Of a stretch of DNA of 64,000 nt, positions 30,248 through 38,807 are shown piece after piece. Position numbers and translations under genes: made by a program. Position 1 is the first letter of the stretch. Each line of letters begins with the position of its first letter. Below the pieces are notes generated by a model. It did not search any database. It was not told the origin of the DNA and worked only from the letters and a program-made list of their open reading frames with translations. This stretch comes from an uncultured Jannaschia sp. (lineage in GTDB: Bacteria > Pseudomonadota > Alphaproteobacteria > Rhodobacterales > Rhodobacteraceae): contig NZ_CANLTQ010000003.1 in assembly GCF_947494025.1 (NCBI RefSeq), forward strand, positions 236,684-300,683, written 5' to 3'.

Positions 30248-30880
30248 ATGATCACGCGACGCAGAGCCCTGACCTATACCGCCACTGGACTGGCGCTCGC
30301 CGGCCTGCAGGGCATCCTGCCTCTCGGCCTGGCGGGTGCGGCCCGGGCGCAGGACAGCGGGATCGAGGATATCACGCTGGGCGACGCGGACGCGCCGGTG
30401 AAGGTCGTCGAATATGCGAGCTACACCTGCCCGCATTGCGCGAGCTTCCACAACGACACGTTCAAGGCGTTTCGGACGGAATACATCGACACCGGCAAGG
30501 TGCACTTCACCTACCGCGAGGTGTATTTCGACCGCTACGGCCTTTGGGCGTCGATGATCGCCCGCTGCGCCGGGCCGGACCGCTATTTCGGCGTTTCGGA
30601 CCTGCTTTATTCGAGCCAATCAGACTGGGCGCGGCAAGGCGATCCGGCCGACGTCGCGGCGAGCCTGAAGCGCATCGGCGCGCAGGCGGGTCTTTCGGCG
30701 GAGCAGGCGGATGCCTGCCTGCAGGACGCCGAAAAGGCGCAGGCGCTGGTGAACTGGTACGAGGAGAACGCGGCGGCGGACAACATCCGATCGACCCCGT
30801 CCTTCCTGGTCGACGGCGAGCTGCATGCGGGCAACCTGAGTCTCGAGCAGATCGGCGCGTTGGTCGACGACGCGAGCTGA
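30248..30880 (+). CDS. DsbA family thiol:disulfide oxidoreductase
   Basis: Tat/Sec-type signal; thioredoxin-fold active site YASYTCPHCASFHN; cis-Pro STPSFLVDGE. Confidence 0.94.
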   Translation: MITRRRALTYTATGLALAGLQGILPLGLAGAARAQDSGIEDITLGDADAPVKVVEYASYTCPHCASFHNDTFKAFRTEYIDTGKVHFTYREVYFDRYGLWASMIARCAGPDRYFGVSDLLYSSQSDWARQGDPADVAASLKRIGAQAGLSAEQADACLQDAEKAQALVNWYEENAAADNIRSTPSFLVDGELHAGNLSLEQIGALVDDAS

Positions 30881-30945
30881 GCCACGAAGGTCGAGGCGCT
30901 TCGCGTCGGCGTCACGCCCGCTACCTGGGGGCGCTCTTCGTGGCT
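30880..30945. repeat. 10-bp inverted repeat spanning the dsbA/lpxK convergent gap (possible bidirectional terminator)
   Basis: AGCCACGAAG (30880-30889) / CTTCGTGGCT (30936-30945). Confidence 0.5.
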
Positions 30946-30970
30946 GAGGCTTCGGGAACGGTCGCGAAGC

Positions 30971-31927
30971 CTAGAGCCCGATCCGGGCCAGTGCCGCATC
31001 GAGCGGCGCCTCGTCCTCGATCTCTAGCCGCACGGGCAGCGTCAGCACCCGGCCGCGTAGCGCGGGGGGCAGGCGCACCGCGTCCTTTTCCGTCGTGACC
31101 GGCTGGGCCGAAAGCTTCGCCGCCCGCTCCCCCAGCCGCCGCAGGAGCGCCGGCGTCAGCGGTTGGTGGTCCGCGAGCGCCTCCGTTCCCCGCAGTTCCA
31201 CACCGAGCGTGCGCAGCGTGTCGAAGAACTTCTCCGGCCGCCCGATCCCGGCAAAGGCGAAGACCGGCAGGCCCGCCCAGTCCATCCCTGTCCTGAGCGG
31301 CACCAGATATCCCCGGAGCCGCGGCGGATCCTCGGGCAGGGCGACCGCGCCGTCGCCGATCGTGAGCGTGAGATCCGCCCGCGCCAAGCCGGCCGCGACA
31401 GGCTCGCGGAGGGGGCCGGCCGGGATCACCCGCCCGTTGCCGAACCCCGCCCCGGCATCCACAACCACGATGGAGAGGTTCTTCACCAGCGCGGGGTTCT
31501 GGAACCCGTCGTCGAGAATCACCGCCTGCGCCCCGGCTTCGACCGCCGCCCGCGCCCCGGCCGCCCGGTCCTTCGCCACCCAGGTCGGCGCGAAGGCCGC
31601 GAGGAGGAGCGGCTCGTCCCCGACCTCCGCCGCCTCGTGCCGGGCGATATCGACCTGCACCGGCCCCTCGAGCCGTCCGCCATGCCCGCGAGAGACGATA
31701 TGCGCGGCGACGTTCCGGTCCCGCAGGCGTTGGGCCAGCGCAATCACCGTGGGCGTCTTGCCTGCCCCGCCGGCCGTGAGGTTGCCGACACAGATCACCG
31801 GCACGCTCAGGCGCGCGCCCTCGCGCGCGACCCGGCGGGCGGTGCCGCGGGCATAGAGGGCGCCCAGCGGCGACAACAGGCCGGACAGCAGGCCCGGCGG
31901 CCGCGACCAGAAGCCGGGCGCCTTCAT
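30971..31927 (-). CDS. lpxK: Tetraacyldisaccharide 4'-kinase
   Basis: VPVICVGNLTAGGAGKTPTVIALAQRLRDR, ILDDGFQNPALVKNLSIVVVDA. Confidence 0.96.
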   Translation of the reverse strand: MKAPGFWSRPPGLLSGLLSPLGALYARGTARRVAREGARLSVPVICVGNLTAGGAGKTPTVIALAQRLRDRNVAAHIVSRGHGGRLEGPVQVDIARHEAAEVGDEPLLLAAFAPTWVAKDRAAGARAAVEAGAQAVILDDGFQNPALVKNLSIVVVDAGAGFGNGRVIPAGPLREPVAAGLARADLTLTIGDGAVALPEDPPRLRGYLVPLRTGMDWAGLPVFAFAGIGRPEKFFDTLRTLGVELRGTEALADHQPLTPALLRRLGERAAKLSAQPVTTEKDAVRLPPALRGRVLTLPVRLEIEDEAPLDAALARIGL

Positions 31928-33207
31928 CAGTCGACGCCGTCGAGCATCGCGAAGAGCAGATCCATCGCTTTCTCGGTCACCTCCGCCCCTTCGGAACAGA
32001 CGCCCCAGGCGGCGTGGGCCATACGTGCGGTCACGTCCGGCTCCAGCACCTCGGCCAGCGTTGGGCCGAGCGTCTCCGCCGTGACCTTCCGGCTGGCCGC
32101 GACGGCCCGCAAACGGTCGTAGATGTCGGCGAAGTTTGCGATCTCCGAGCCGTGCAGGATGGCGCTGCCGAGGGCGGCGGGCTCGAACGGGTTGTGCCCG
32201 CCCACATCCACCAGCGAGCCGCCGACGAAGCTTGCGGTGCAGATGCGGTACCAGAGGCCCATCTCGCCCATCGTGTCGGCGAGGTAGATCTGCGTTTCCG
32301 GCGTGATCACCTCCCCGGCGGAGCGCTGCGCCACGCGCCAGCCGTCGTCGCGCAGCGCCGTCACGATGGCGGGTGCGCGGTCGGGATGGCGCGGCGCGAT
32401 CACGAGGAGGAGCTTGTGCCAGGAACGGAGCGCGGTGCGGTGCGCCTCCGCGGCCAGCGCCTCCTCGCCCTCATGGGTCGAGGCGGCGAGCCAGCAAGGC
32501 CGCCCGCCGAGCGTGCCGGCGATGCGAACCCGCTCCGCCTCGTCATGGGGCAGGGCGCCCGAGCCTTCCTTCAGCGTGCCGGTCACCTCCAGCCGCTGGG
32601 CCGGCAGGCCGAGCGACAGGAGCCGGTCGGCAGTCGCGCCTTCCTGCGCGTGGACATGCGCGATCCGGCGCAGAAGCCGCCGCGAAGCGCCCCGCGCGAA
32701 CCGCCAGCGGCGATAGGCGCGCTCGGTCATCCGGGCGTTGATCATCGCCAGCGGAATGCCGCGCGTCGCCGTCTCGTGGATCAGCGCGGGCCAGATCTCC
32801 CCTTCGGCCAGAACGGCGATATCTGGCCGCCAGTGATCGAGGAAGCGACGCATCCAGGATCGCAGGTCGAGCGGCACGTATTGGTGGATCGTGCGCGCCG
32901 GCAGGCGCCCGGCCAGGACCTGCGCCGAAGTCACCGTGCCCGTGGTCAAGAGGAACGACAGCTCCGTGCGCTCCTCCCCCATGCGGCGGATCATCTCCAG
33001 AAGCGACACGCTTTCGCCCACGCTCGCCGCATGGAGCCAGATCAGCGGTCCGTCCGGCCTGTCCGTCGAGGCGATCCCCCGACGCTCGTCCAGACGCGCG
33101 GCATCCTCCTTGCCCTCGGCCAGACGGCGCGCGAGCAACCGCTCCCCGTGCCTCTCGGCACGGTCGGACCAGAACAGATACGCCCCGAGAACGGGAGACG
33201 GGGACAT
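31927..33207 (-). CDS. waaA: 3-deoxy-D-manno-octulosonic acid transferase
   Basis: IWLHAASVGESVSLLEMI, EGEIWPALI, ASTHEGEEAL, VGGSLVDVGGHNPFEPAALG. Confidence 0.96.
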   Translation of the reverse strand: MSPSPVLGAYLFWSDRAERHGERLLARRLAEGKEDAARLDERRGIASTDRPDGPLIWLHAASVGESVSLLEMIRRMGEERTELSFLLTTGTVTSAQVLAGRLPARTIHQYVPLDLRSWMRRFLDHWRPDIAVLAEGEIWPALIHETATRGIPLAMINARMTERAYRRWRFARGASRRLLRRIAHVHAQEGATADRLLSLGLPAQRLEVTGTLKEGSGALPHDEAERVRIAGTLGGRPCWLAASTHEGEEALAAEAHRTALRSWHKLLLVIAPRHPDRAPAIVTALRDDGWRVAQRSAGEVITPETQIYLADTMGEMGLWYRICTASFVGGSLVDVGGHNPFEPAALGSAILHGSEIANFADIYDRLRAVAASRKVTAETLGPTLAEVLEPDVTARMAHAAWGVCSEGAEVTEKAMDLLFAMLDGVD

Positions 33208-33212
33208 CTCGG

Positions 33213-33455
33213 TCAGCCGAGCTCCTCGGTCGGAGAGGCCGCGGCCTCCTCGTCGCGCAGGCGGTGGATATGGGCGATGAAGTAGCGCATGTGGGCGTCG
33301 TCCACGGTGCGCTGCGCCGCCGCCTTCCACGCGTCGTAGGCGGAGGCGTAGTCGGGGAACATGCCCACGATGTCGATCTGATCGACATCGGTGAACTGCG
33401 TCGAGCTCGGGTTCACGAGCTCGCCGCCGAAGACGAGATGCAGGCGTTGGACCAT
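33213..33455 (-). CDS. DUF4170 domain protein
   Basis: MVQRLHLVFGGELVNPSSTQFTDVDQIDIVGMFPDYASAYDAWKAAAQRTVDDAHMRYFIAHIHRL. Confidence 0.9.
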   Translation of the reverse strand: MVQRLHLVFGGELVNPSSTQFTDVDQIDIVGMFPDYASAYDAWKAAAQRTVDDAHMRYFIAHIHRLRDEEAAASPTEELG

Positions 33456-33512
33456 CGGGGCTCTCCTATGTCTGTGGTCCGGCTGTAACCGGTCCGCCGC
33501 GCGGGTTGAAGG

Positions 33513-34298
33513 TCAGAACAGCCGGTCGAGCAGCGCGTCGGCCACGCGCGGGGTTCCGGCGACCACCCCGTCGAGCCGGGGCTCCGGATTGTTGAACCGC
33601 AAGGCCCCGCCATGCCGGTCCGCCACCCGGCCCCCGGCTTCCGCCACGAGCAGGGCGCCGGCGGCGATGTCCCATTCCCAGGCCGGGCGGAGCGTCACCA
33701 TCGCGTCGAAACGCCCCTCGGCCACCAGCGCGAGGCGGTAGGCCAGCGAGGAACGGAAGTTGCGCGCGATGGGCGGCAGCCCGCCCTTCCAATGCGCGTC
33801 GGCGAAGTTGGCACGCGTGCCGAGGACCTCCGCCCCGTCGAGCCGGTCCCGCCCGCTGACCGCGATGTCCGTCCCGTTCCGGGTGGCGCCGAGGCCGCGG
33901 GCCGCGAGATAGAGGTCGTCCTTCATCGGCAGGTGAATCGCCGCGGCGAGCGGCACGCCATCCTCGACGACGCAGAGGGAATGGCTGAAGTTCTCGGAGC
34001 CTTCCATGAAGGCGCGCGTGCCGTCGATCGGGTCGACGACGAAGACCCGCGCGCGGCCTTGCCGCGCCGGCCCGTCCGGAGTTTCCTCCGAGAGCCAGCC
34101 GTAATCGGGCCGCGCCGCGCCGAGCCGGTCGCGCAGCATGGCATCGACGGCGAGGTCGGCCTCCGTCACCGGGCCCTGTCCGTCGCCCTTGTCCCAGCTT
34201 TCGGGGTCGCGCCCGAAATGACGGCGCGCGATCTCGCCCGCCGCGCGCGCCGCCTCGGCCAGAAGCGCGCGGTCGGCGGCGGCGTCAGGCGCCGGCAA
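33513..34298 (-). CDS. Inositol monophosphatase family / 3'(2'),5'-bisphosphate nucleotidase (CysQ-like)
   Basis: GPVTEADLAVDAML, WLSEETPD, VFVVDPIDGTRAFMEG, WEWDIAAGALLVAEAGG; start assigned to in-frame TTG. Confidence 0.87.
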   Translation of the reverse strand: MPAPDAAADRALLAEAARAAGEIARRHFGRDPESWDKGDGQGPVTEADLAVDAMLRDRLGAARPDYGWLSEETPDGPARQGRARVFVVDPIDGTRAFMEGSENFSHSLCVVEDGVPLAAAIHLPMKDDLYLAARGLGATRNGTDIAVSGRDRLDGAEVLGTRANFADAHWKGGLPPIARNFRSSLAYRLALVAEGRFDAMVTLRPAWEWDIAAGALLVAEAGGRVADRHGGALRFNNPEPRLDGVVAGTPRVADALLDRLF

Positions 34299-35628
34299 TC
34301 GTGAGGCCTTCGACGAGGAGCGACGGAACCTGACGGCTGACATGGCGGCGCGCGTCGTTGGCCGGGATGATCGAGCGCAGCATCGGGCGCAGGTTGCCCG
34401 CGATGGTGCATTCGTTGACCGGCCGCACGATCTCTCCGTTCTCGACCCAGAAGCCGGAGGCGCCGCGGGAATAGTCGCCGGTGGTGGCGGAGATCGACGA
34501 ACCGATCATCGAGGTGACGAGGAGCCCGGTGCCCATCTCCGCGAGAAGGTCCGCGCGCGTGCGCGTGCCGGACGTCAGGAGGACGTTCGACGGCGCGGGG
34601 GAGGGAGAGGAGGCCGCGCTGCGCCCGGCATTGCCGGTGCTGGTCATGCCGAGCTTGCGGGCGGTGCGCAGATCGAGGATCCAGCCCTGCAGCACGCCGT
34701 CCGACACGATCTTCCACGGCTCGACCGGCAGGCCCTCGTCGTCGAAGGGCTGGCTGCGCATCAGGCGGGGCAGGGTCGGGTCGTCGAGCAGCGCGAGGCC
34801 GGCGGGCAGCACCGGCTCCCCGAGCGCGTCGTGCAAGAAGGTCGCGCCGCGGGCCACGGCGCGACCGTTCACCGCGCCGAGCAGGTGGCCGATCAGCTGC
34901 CCCGCCACGCGCTCGTCGTAGACCACGGGCCAGGCGCCGGTCGGCGGCTTCGAGGCGCCGAGATTGGCGATCGTCCGCTCGCCCGCGATGCGCCCGACAT
35001 CCTCCGGCGCGTCGAGGTCGGCGCGGTGCACCCGGCCGTCGCCGTAGTAATCCCGCTCCATGCCGGTGCCTCGCCCGGCAATGGCGACGCAGCCGATCGA
35101 GGTCTGCGTACGGCCGTAGCCGCCGGAGAACCCGTTCGTCATCGCGGCATGGAACCGCGTCTCGTGGTAGCCCGCGCCGGCTTCGGAGACCTGTGAGACA
35201 CCCCGCACGTCAAGCGCCGCAGCCTCCGCCCGAAGCGCCATCTCCTGAAGCTCCGCAGGGAGGGGGACCGGTGCCGGGTCCATGAGGTCGAGCGCCTCCG
35301 CGTCCCATCCGGCCGCGAGCTGGTCGGGGTCGGCAAGCCCGGAGAACGGATCCTCCGGCGCCTCGCGGGCCATCGCCACGACGCGCTCCGCCATCCGTTC
35401 GAGCGTCGCGGGCGCGGCGTCGGAGGCGGAGACGATCGCCTGCCGGTGGCCGAGAAACACGCGCAGGCCGATCTCGATGCCCTCGGCGCGTTCCGCCTTC
35501 TCGAGCCGGCCGCCCTGCACCGCCAGGTCGATGGCCTTCGTCTCGGCCACGACCGCGTCGGCGGCGTCGGCGCCGGCCCGCCGCGCGACGTGGAGAAGCT
35601 GGTCCGTCAGTCGGGGCAGGTCGGTCAT
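34285..35628 (-). CDS. TldD/PmbA family metallopeptidase-like protein
   Basis: FLGHRQAIVSASDAAPATLERMAERVVAMAREAPEDPF...GTGLLVTSMIGSSISATTGDYSRGASGFWVENGEIVRPVNECTIAGNL. Confidence 0.95.
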   Translation of the reverse strand: MTDLPRLTDQLLHVARRAGADAADAVVAETKAIDLAVQGGRLEKAERAEGIEIGLRVFLGHRQAIVSASDAAPATLERMAERVVAMAREAPEDPFSGLADPDQLAAGWDAEALDLMDPAPVPLPAELQEMALRAEAAALDVRGVSQVSEAGAGYHETRFHAAMTNGFSGGYGRTQTSIGCVAIAGRGTGMERDYYGDGRVHRADLDAPEDVGRIAGERTIANLGASKPPTGAWPVVYDERVAGQLIGHLLGAVNGRAVARGATFLHDALGEPVLPAGLALLDDPTLPRLMRSQPFDDEGLPVEPWKIVSDGVLQGWILDLRTARKLGMTSTGNAGRSAASSPSPAPSNVLLTSGTRTRADLLAEMGTGLLVTSMIGSSISATTGDYSRGASGFWVENGEIVRPVNECTIAGNLRPMLRSIIPANDARRHVSRQVPSLLVEGLTIAGA

Positions 35629-35706
35629 GTGTCGCTCGCGATCGTGGGCTGCGTTTCGCAGGTAGCCCCGGGCCGCGGCGGGAACAAGGGCGCCCCCCGG
35701 ACGCGG

Positions 35707-37185
35707 TCAGCGCAGCGGCAGGCCGTTCGCGAGGATGCCGCCGTCCTCGTCGAACACGATCGTGGATTCGAGCTGGTCCTCGCCCACCTGGTCGGCCACC
35801 ACGCCCGACATGCCCTTGACGAAGGCCGCCTGCTCCGCCGGGATCAGTCCGAGCGCGACGAGCCGGTCGATCAGCGCGAACCCCCCGTCGAGGGCAAGCT
35901 CGATCGTGCCGACCGGCATGGTCGGGTCGAGGGTCGGGAAGTCGAGCGTGCCCGAGCCGCGCAGCACCGCGCCCACAGCGTCGAGCAGGACTTCGTTCAG
36001 CGTGAGCGACGTCAGCGTGCCCGGCGGGCCGGCGAGGTTCGCGAAGGCGTCCGGACCGCCGAACAGGTCCACGCTCATCTCCGCGGTCCCGTCAACATCC
36101 GCCACCAGCGTCGCCGGATCGCGCGGCAGCTGCCCCGTCGGGTCGACGAGGCCCCAGACCGCGTCGTCGATGACGAGATCGCGCAGCGTCAGGTCGAGCC
36201 CGAACGGCGCCTCGGTCCCGGTCTCCGCCAGCGGCAAGGTCACGCCGGAGCTCGCCTCCGACATCGTGACCTCGACCGGAACGGGGAAGTTCGGCAGGGC
36301 GAGCGTCATGGCGTTGTTCGTGGTGCCGAGCAGATAGGACAGTGCGTCGCCCGTCAGCTCGAACGTGGCGCGGCCGGATTCGGACCGGCCCTCGATCCCG
36401 GTCGGGCCGCCGTCACCTGTCGTTTCCGGCTCCAGCCGGAGGGTGGCGCCCGCGTGACGAAGCTCGCCCGAATATGTGATGTTCGTGTCCGCGAGGCTCT
36501 CGACCGGCCCCTCGGGCATCGCGCCGTAATTGCCGGTGACCTCGCCCTCGATCCCCGTGGCCCCATAGGTCATGCTGTCGGGTGCGGAGGCCGTTCCGGC
36601 GGTAACCGTCAGCGCCTCCGCCTGCATCTCCTGTGCGAAGGCGTTCGGGTCGCCGTCGATCCCGGAGCGGTATTCGGAGGCGAGGCCCGACAGGCCGATC
36701 GTGAAGTTTTGCGGCGCGGGAAGGTCCGGATCGGAACTTTCGCCATCGCTCAGCTCGATCCGAAGCGTCTCGCCGTCGATGTCGTAAAGCCGCACGCCGT
36801 CGTCCTCGCTGACCACGACCGAGAGGCCCTCCTGCGAGAGCCGCATCGTCTGCGTCTGCGTGACGTCATCGACGGTGGACGTCGTCTCTGTCTCGACCAC
36901 CTCCTCGAGGCCGATCTCGACGTCGCCGTTTGCCGTTTCCGTCAGGGTCACGTCGCCGTAATTCGACCGGCTTTCCACGCCCCCGGCCGTACTGGTGGCG
37001 GTCACGTCGGTCAGCGTCAGCACGCCGCCCGCGTAATCCTCGGACCGGGCCTCGAGCGTGCCGCCGAACCGGGCGAAGACGTCCTGCCAGTCGGACCAGA
37101 TCGTCTGCGCGTCGATATCGGCGGCGGCTCCGCCGGCGGTCGACAGCATCAGTACGGCGGCACCGGCAAAGGCATGTTTCGGCAT
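35707..37185 (-). CDS. DUF2125 domain periplasmic protein
   Basis: MPKHAFAGAAVLMLSTAGGAAADIDAQTIWSDWQDVFARFGGTLEARSEDYAGGVLTLTDVTATS... Confidence 0.8.
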   Translation of the reverse strand: MPKHAFAGAAVLMLSTAGGAAADIDAQTIWSDWQDVFARFGGTLEARSEDYAGGVLTLTDVTATSTAGGVESRSNYGDVTLTETANGDVEIGLEEVVETETTSTVDDVTQTQTMRLSQEGLSVVVSEDDGVRLYDIDGETLRIELSDGESSDPDLPAPQNFTIGLSGLASEYRSGIDGDPNAFAQEMQAEALTVTAGTASAPDSMTYGATGIEGEVTGNYGAMPEGPVESLADTNITYSGELRHAGATLRLEPETTGDGGPTGIEGRSESGRATFELTGDALSYLLGTTNNAMTLALPNFPVPVEVTMSEASSGVTLPLAETGTEAPFGLDLTLRDLVIDDAVWGLVDPTGQLPRDPATLVADVDGTAEMSVDLFGGPDAFANLAGPPGTLTSLTLNEVLLDAVGAVLRGSGTLDFPTLDPTMPVGTIELALDGGFALIDRLVALGLIPAEQAAFVKGMSGVVADQVGEDQLESTIVFDEDGGILANGLPLR

Positions 37186-37255
37186 GGTCGCGTTTCCTCT
37201 AGAAAGGTCGCGAACACATGATCCGACCCTGCCCGCAGGGTCAACGGGGGCATCC

Positions 37256-38005
37256 ATGACCGATCTTACAGGCAAGACCATCCTCATCACCGGCGCGTCC
37301 CGCGGCATCGGCGCCGCGGCCGCGCGCGCCTTCGCGGAAGCCGGGGGCAACGTCGCGCTGCTGTCGCGCGGAACCGACGCGATCGCGGACCTCGCTGGCG
37401 AAATCGGGCCGAAGGCGCTCGCCATTCCCTGTGACGTGGCCCGCTGGACCGAGGTCGCCCGCGCGGTGGAAGCGACGGTGAACGCCTTCGGCGGGCTTGA
37501 CGTCATCGTGAACAACGCGGGCATGATCGACCCGATCGCGGGCCTCGCGCAGGGGGAGCCGGACGCCTGGTCCGCCGCGATCGACGTGAACCTGAAAGGC
37601 GTCTACCACGGGATCCGCGCCGCGCTGCCGGTCATGCTGGGGCAGCGGTCGGGCACCGTCATCACGATCAGCTCCGGCGCGGCCAGCAATCCGCTTGAGG
37701 GCTGGTCGGCCTATTGCGCCTCCAAGGCGGGCGCGAAGATGCTGACCGATTGCCTGCACAAGGAGCACGGGCGCACGCTGCGGGTCATGGGCCTGTCGCC
37801 CGGCACGGTGGCCACGCAGATGCAGCGCGACATCAAGTCGAGCGGGATCGGCCCCGTCGCGCAGCTCGACTGGTCGGCGCATATCCCGCCCGAATGGGTG
37901 GCGCGGGCGCTGGTCTGGATGTGCGGACCCGAGGCCGACGACCTGCGCGGCACGGAGCTGTCGCTCAGGGACGAGGACCTGCGCGGGCGGATCGGGCTCG
38001 CGTGA
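37256..38005 (+). CDS. SDR family oxidoreductase
   Basis: TILITGASRGIGAAAARAFAEAGG, NNAGMIDP, SGAASNPLEGWSAYCASKAG. Confidence 0.95.
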   Translation: MTDLTGKTILITGASRGIGAAAARAFAEAGGNVALLSRGTDAIADLAGEIGPKALAIPCDVARWTEVARAVEATVNAFGGLDVIVNNAGMIDPIAGLAQGEPDAWSAAIDVNLKGVYHGIRAALPVMLGQRSGTVITISSGAASNPLEGWSAYCASKAGAKMLTDCLHKEHGRTLRVMGLSPGTVATQMQRDIKSSGIGPVAQLDWSAHIPPEWVARALVWMCGPEADDLRGTELSLRDEDLRGRIGLA

Positions 38006-38595
38006 TCCGCGCTGCGCGCGCCGGCGATGTTCTCACGCTGACGCTCGACCGGCCCGCGAAGGCCAATGCGCTGACCACGGAGATGCTATCGACCTTGCTG
38101 GCGCATGTCCGGGGGGCGGGGGATCTCCGGCTGATGATCCTGACCGGGGCGGGCAACGCGGCGTTCAGCGCCGGCGCCGACCTGACGGAGATGCGCGGCG
38201 GCCTCGCCGACTCGCCCCTCTGGGAGGAAGTCTCGGGCGCCATCGAAGCGGCGTCCTGCCTGACCGTGGCCGCGCTGAACGGGACGCTGGCGGGCGGCGC
38301 CTTCGGCATGGCGCTGGCTTGCGACGTTCGGCTCGCGGTGCCGGGGGCCACGTTCTTCTATCCGGTCGCGCGGCTCGGTTTCCTGCCGCAACCCTCGGAC
38401 CCGGTCCGGCTGGCCCGCCTCGTCGGCCCGGCTCGTGCGAAACTCGTCCTTGCCGGCGGGGCGCGGCTCGACGCGCCCGAGGCGCTGGCCTTCGGGCTGT
38501 TGGAACGAATCGTGGCGGACCCCGTGGCCGCCGCGCGCGACCTCGCGCCGGGAGCGGCCGCCCATGTTCGGGCGATCAAGACGATGGTGCCGTGA
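38002..38595 (+). CDS. Enoyl-CoA hydratase/isomerase family protein
   Basis: GTG start overlapping SDR stop; LTLDRPAKANALTTEM, GAGNAAFSAGADLTEM, ALNGTLAGGAFGMALACDVRLA. Confidence 0.92.
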   Translation: MIRAARAGDVLTLTLDRPAKANALTTEMLSTLLAHVRGAGDLRLMILTGAGNAAFSAGADLTEMRGGLADSPLWEEVSGAIEAASCLTVAALNGTLAGGAFGMALACDVRLAVPGATFFYPVARLGFLPQPSDPVRLARLVGPARAKLVLAGGARLDAPEALAFGLLERIVADPVAAARDLAPGAAAHVRAIKTMVP

Positions 38596-38736
38596 CGGCG
38601 TTCGATCGACGGGCCATCCTGGCTATTCCCGCCGGCGGTACGCGGGCCGTCCCATCGCGCCGGACGCATGCTTCCGGTACGACGGCGGGGGCCGCCCTTT
38701 TGATGGACCGGCAAACGATCGGACCGATGAACGGAA

Positions 38737-38761
38737 AGCGGCGACCCGTGGGGCCGCCGCT
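38737..38761 (-). terminator. Possible terminator of the aldehyde oxidoreductase operon
   Basis: AGCGGCG...CGCCGCT 7-bp stem in the convergent gap; followed on minus strand by TTCCGTT only. Confidence 0.35.
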
Positions 38762-38807
38762 CCGGTAATCCCGGATGAGTACGCCGGCTCGCGCGGGCCG
38801 GGCGCGG

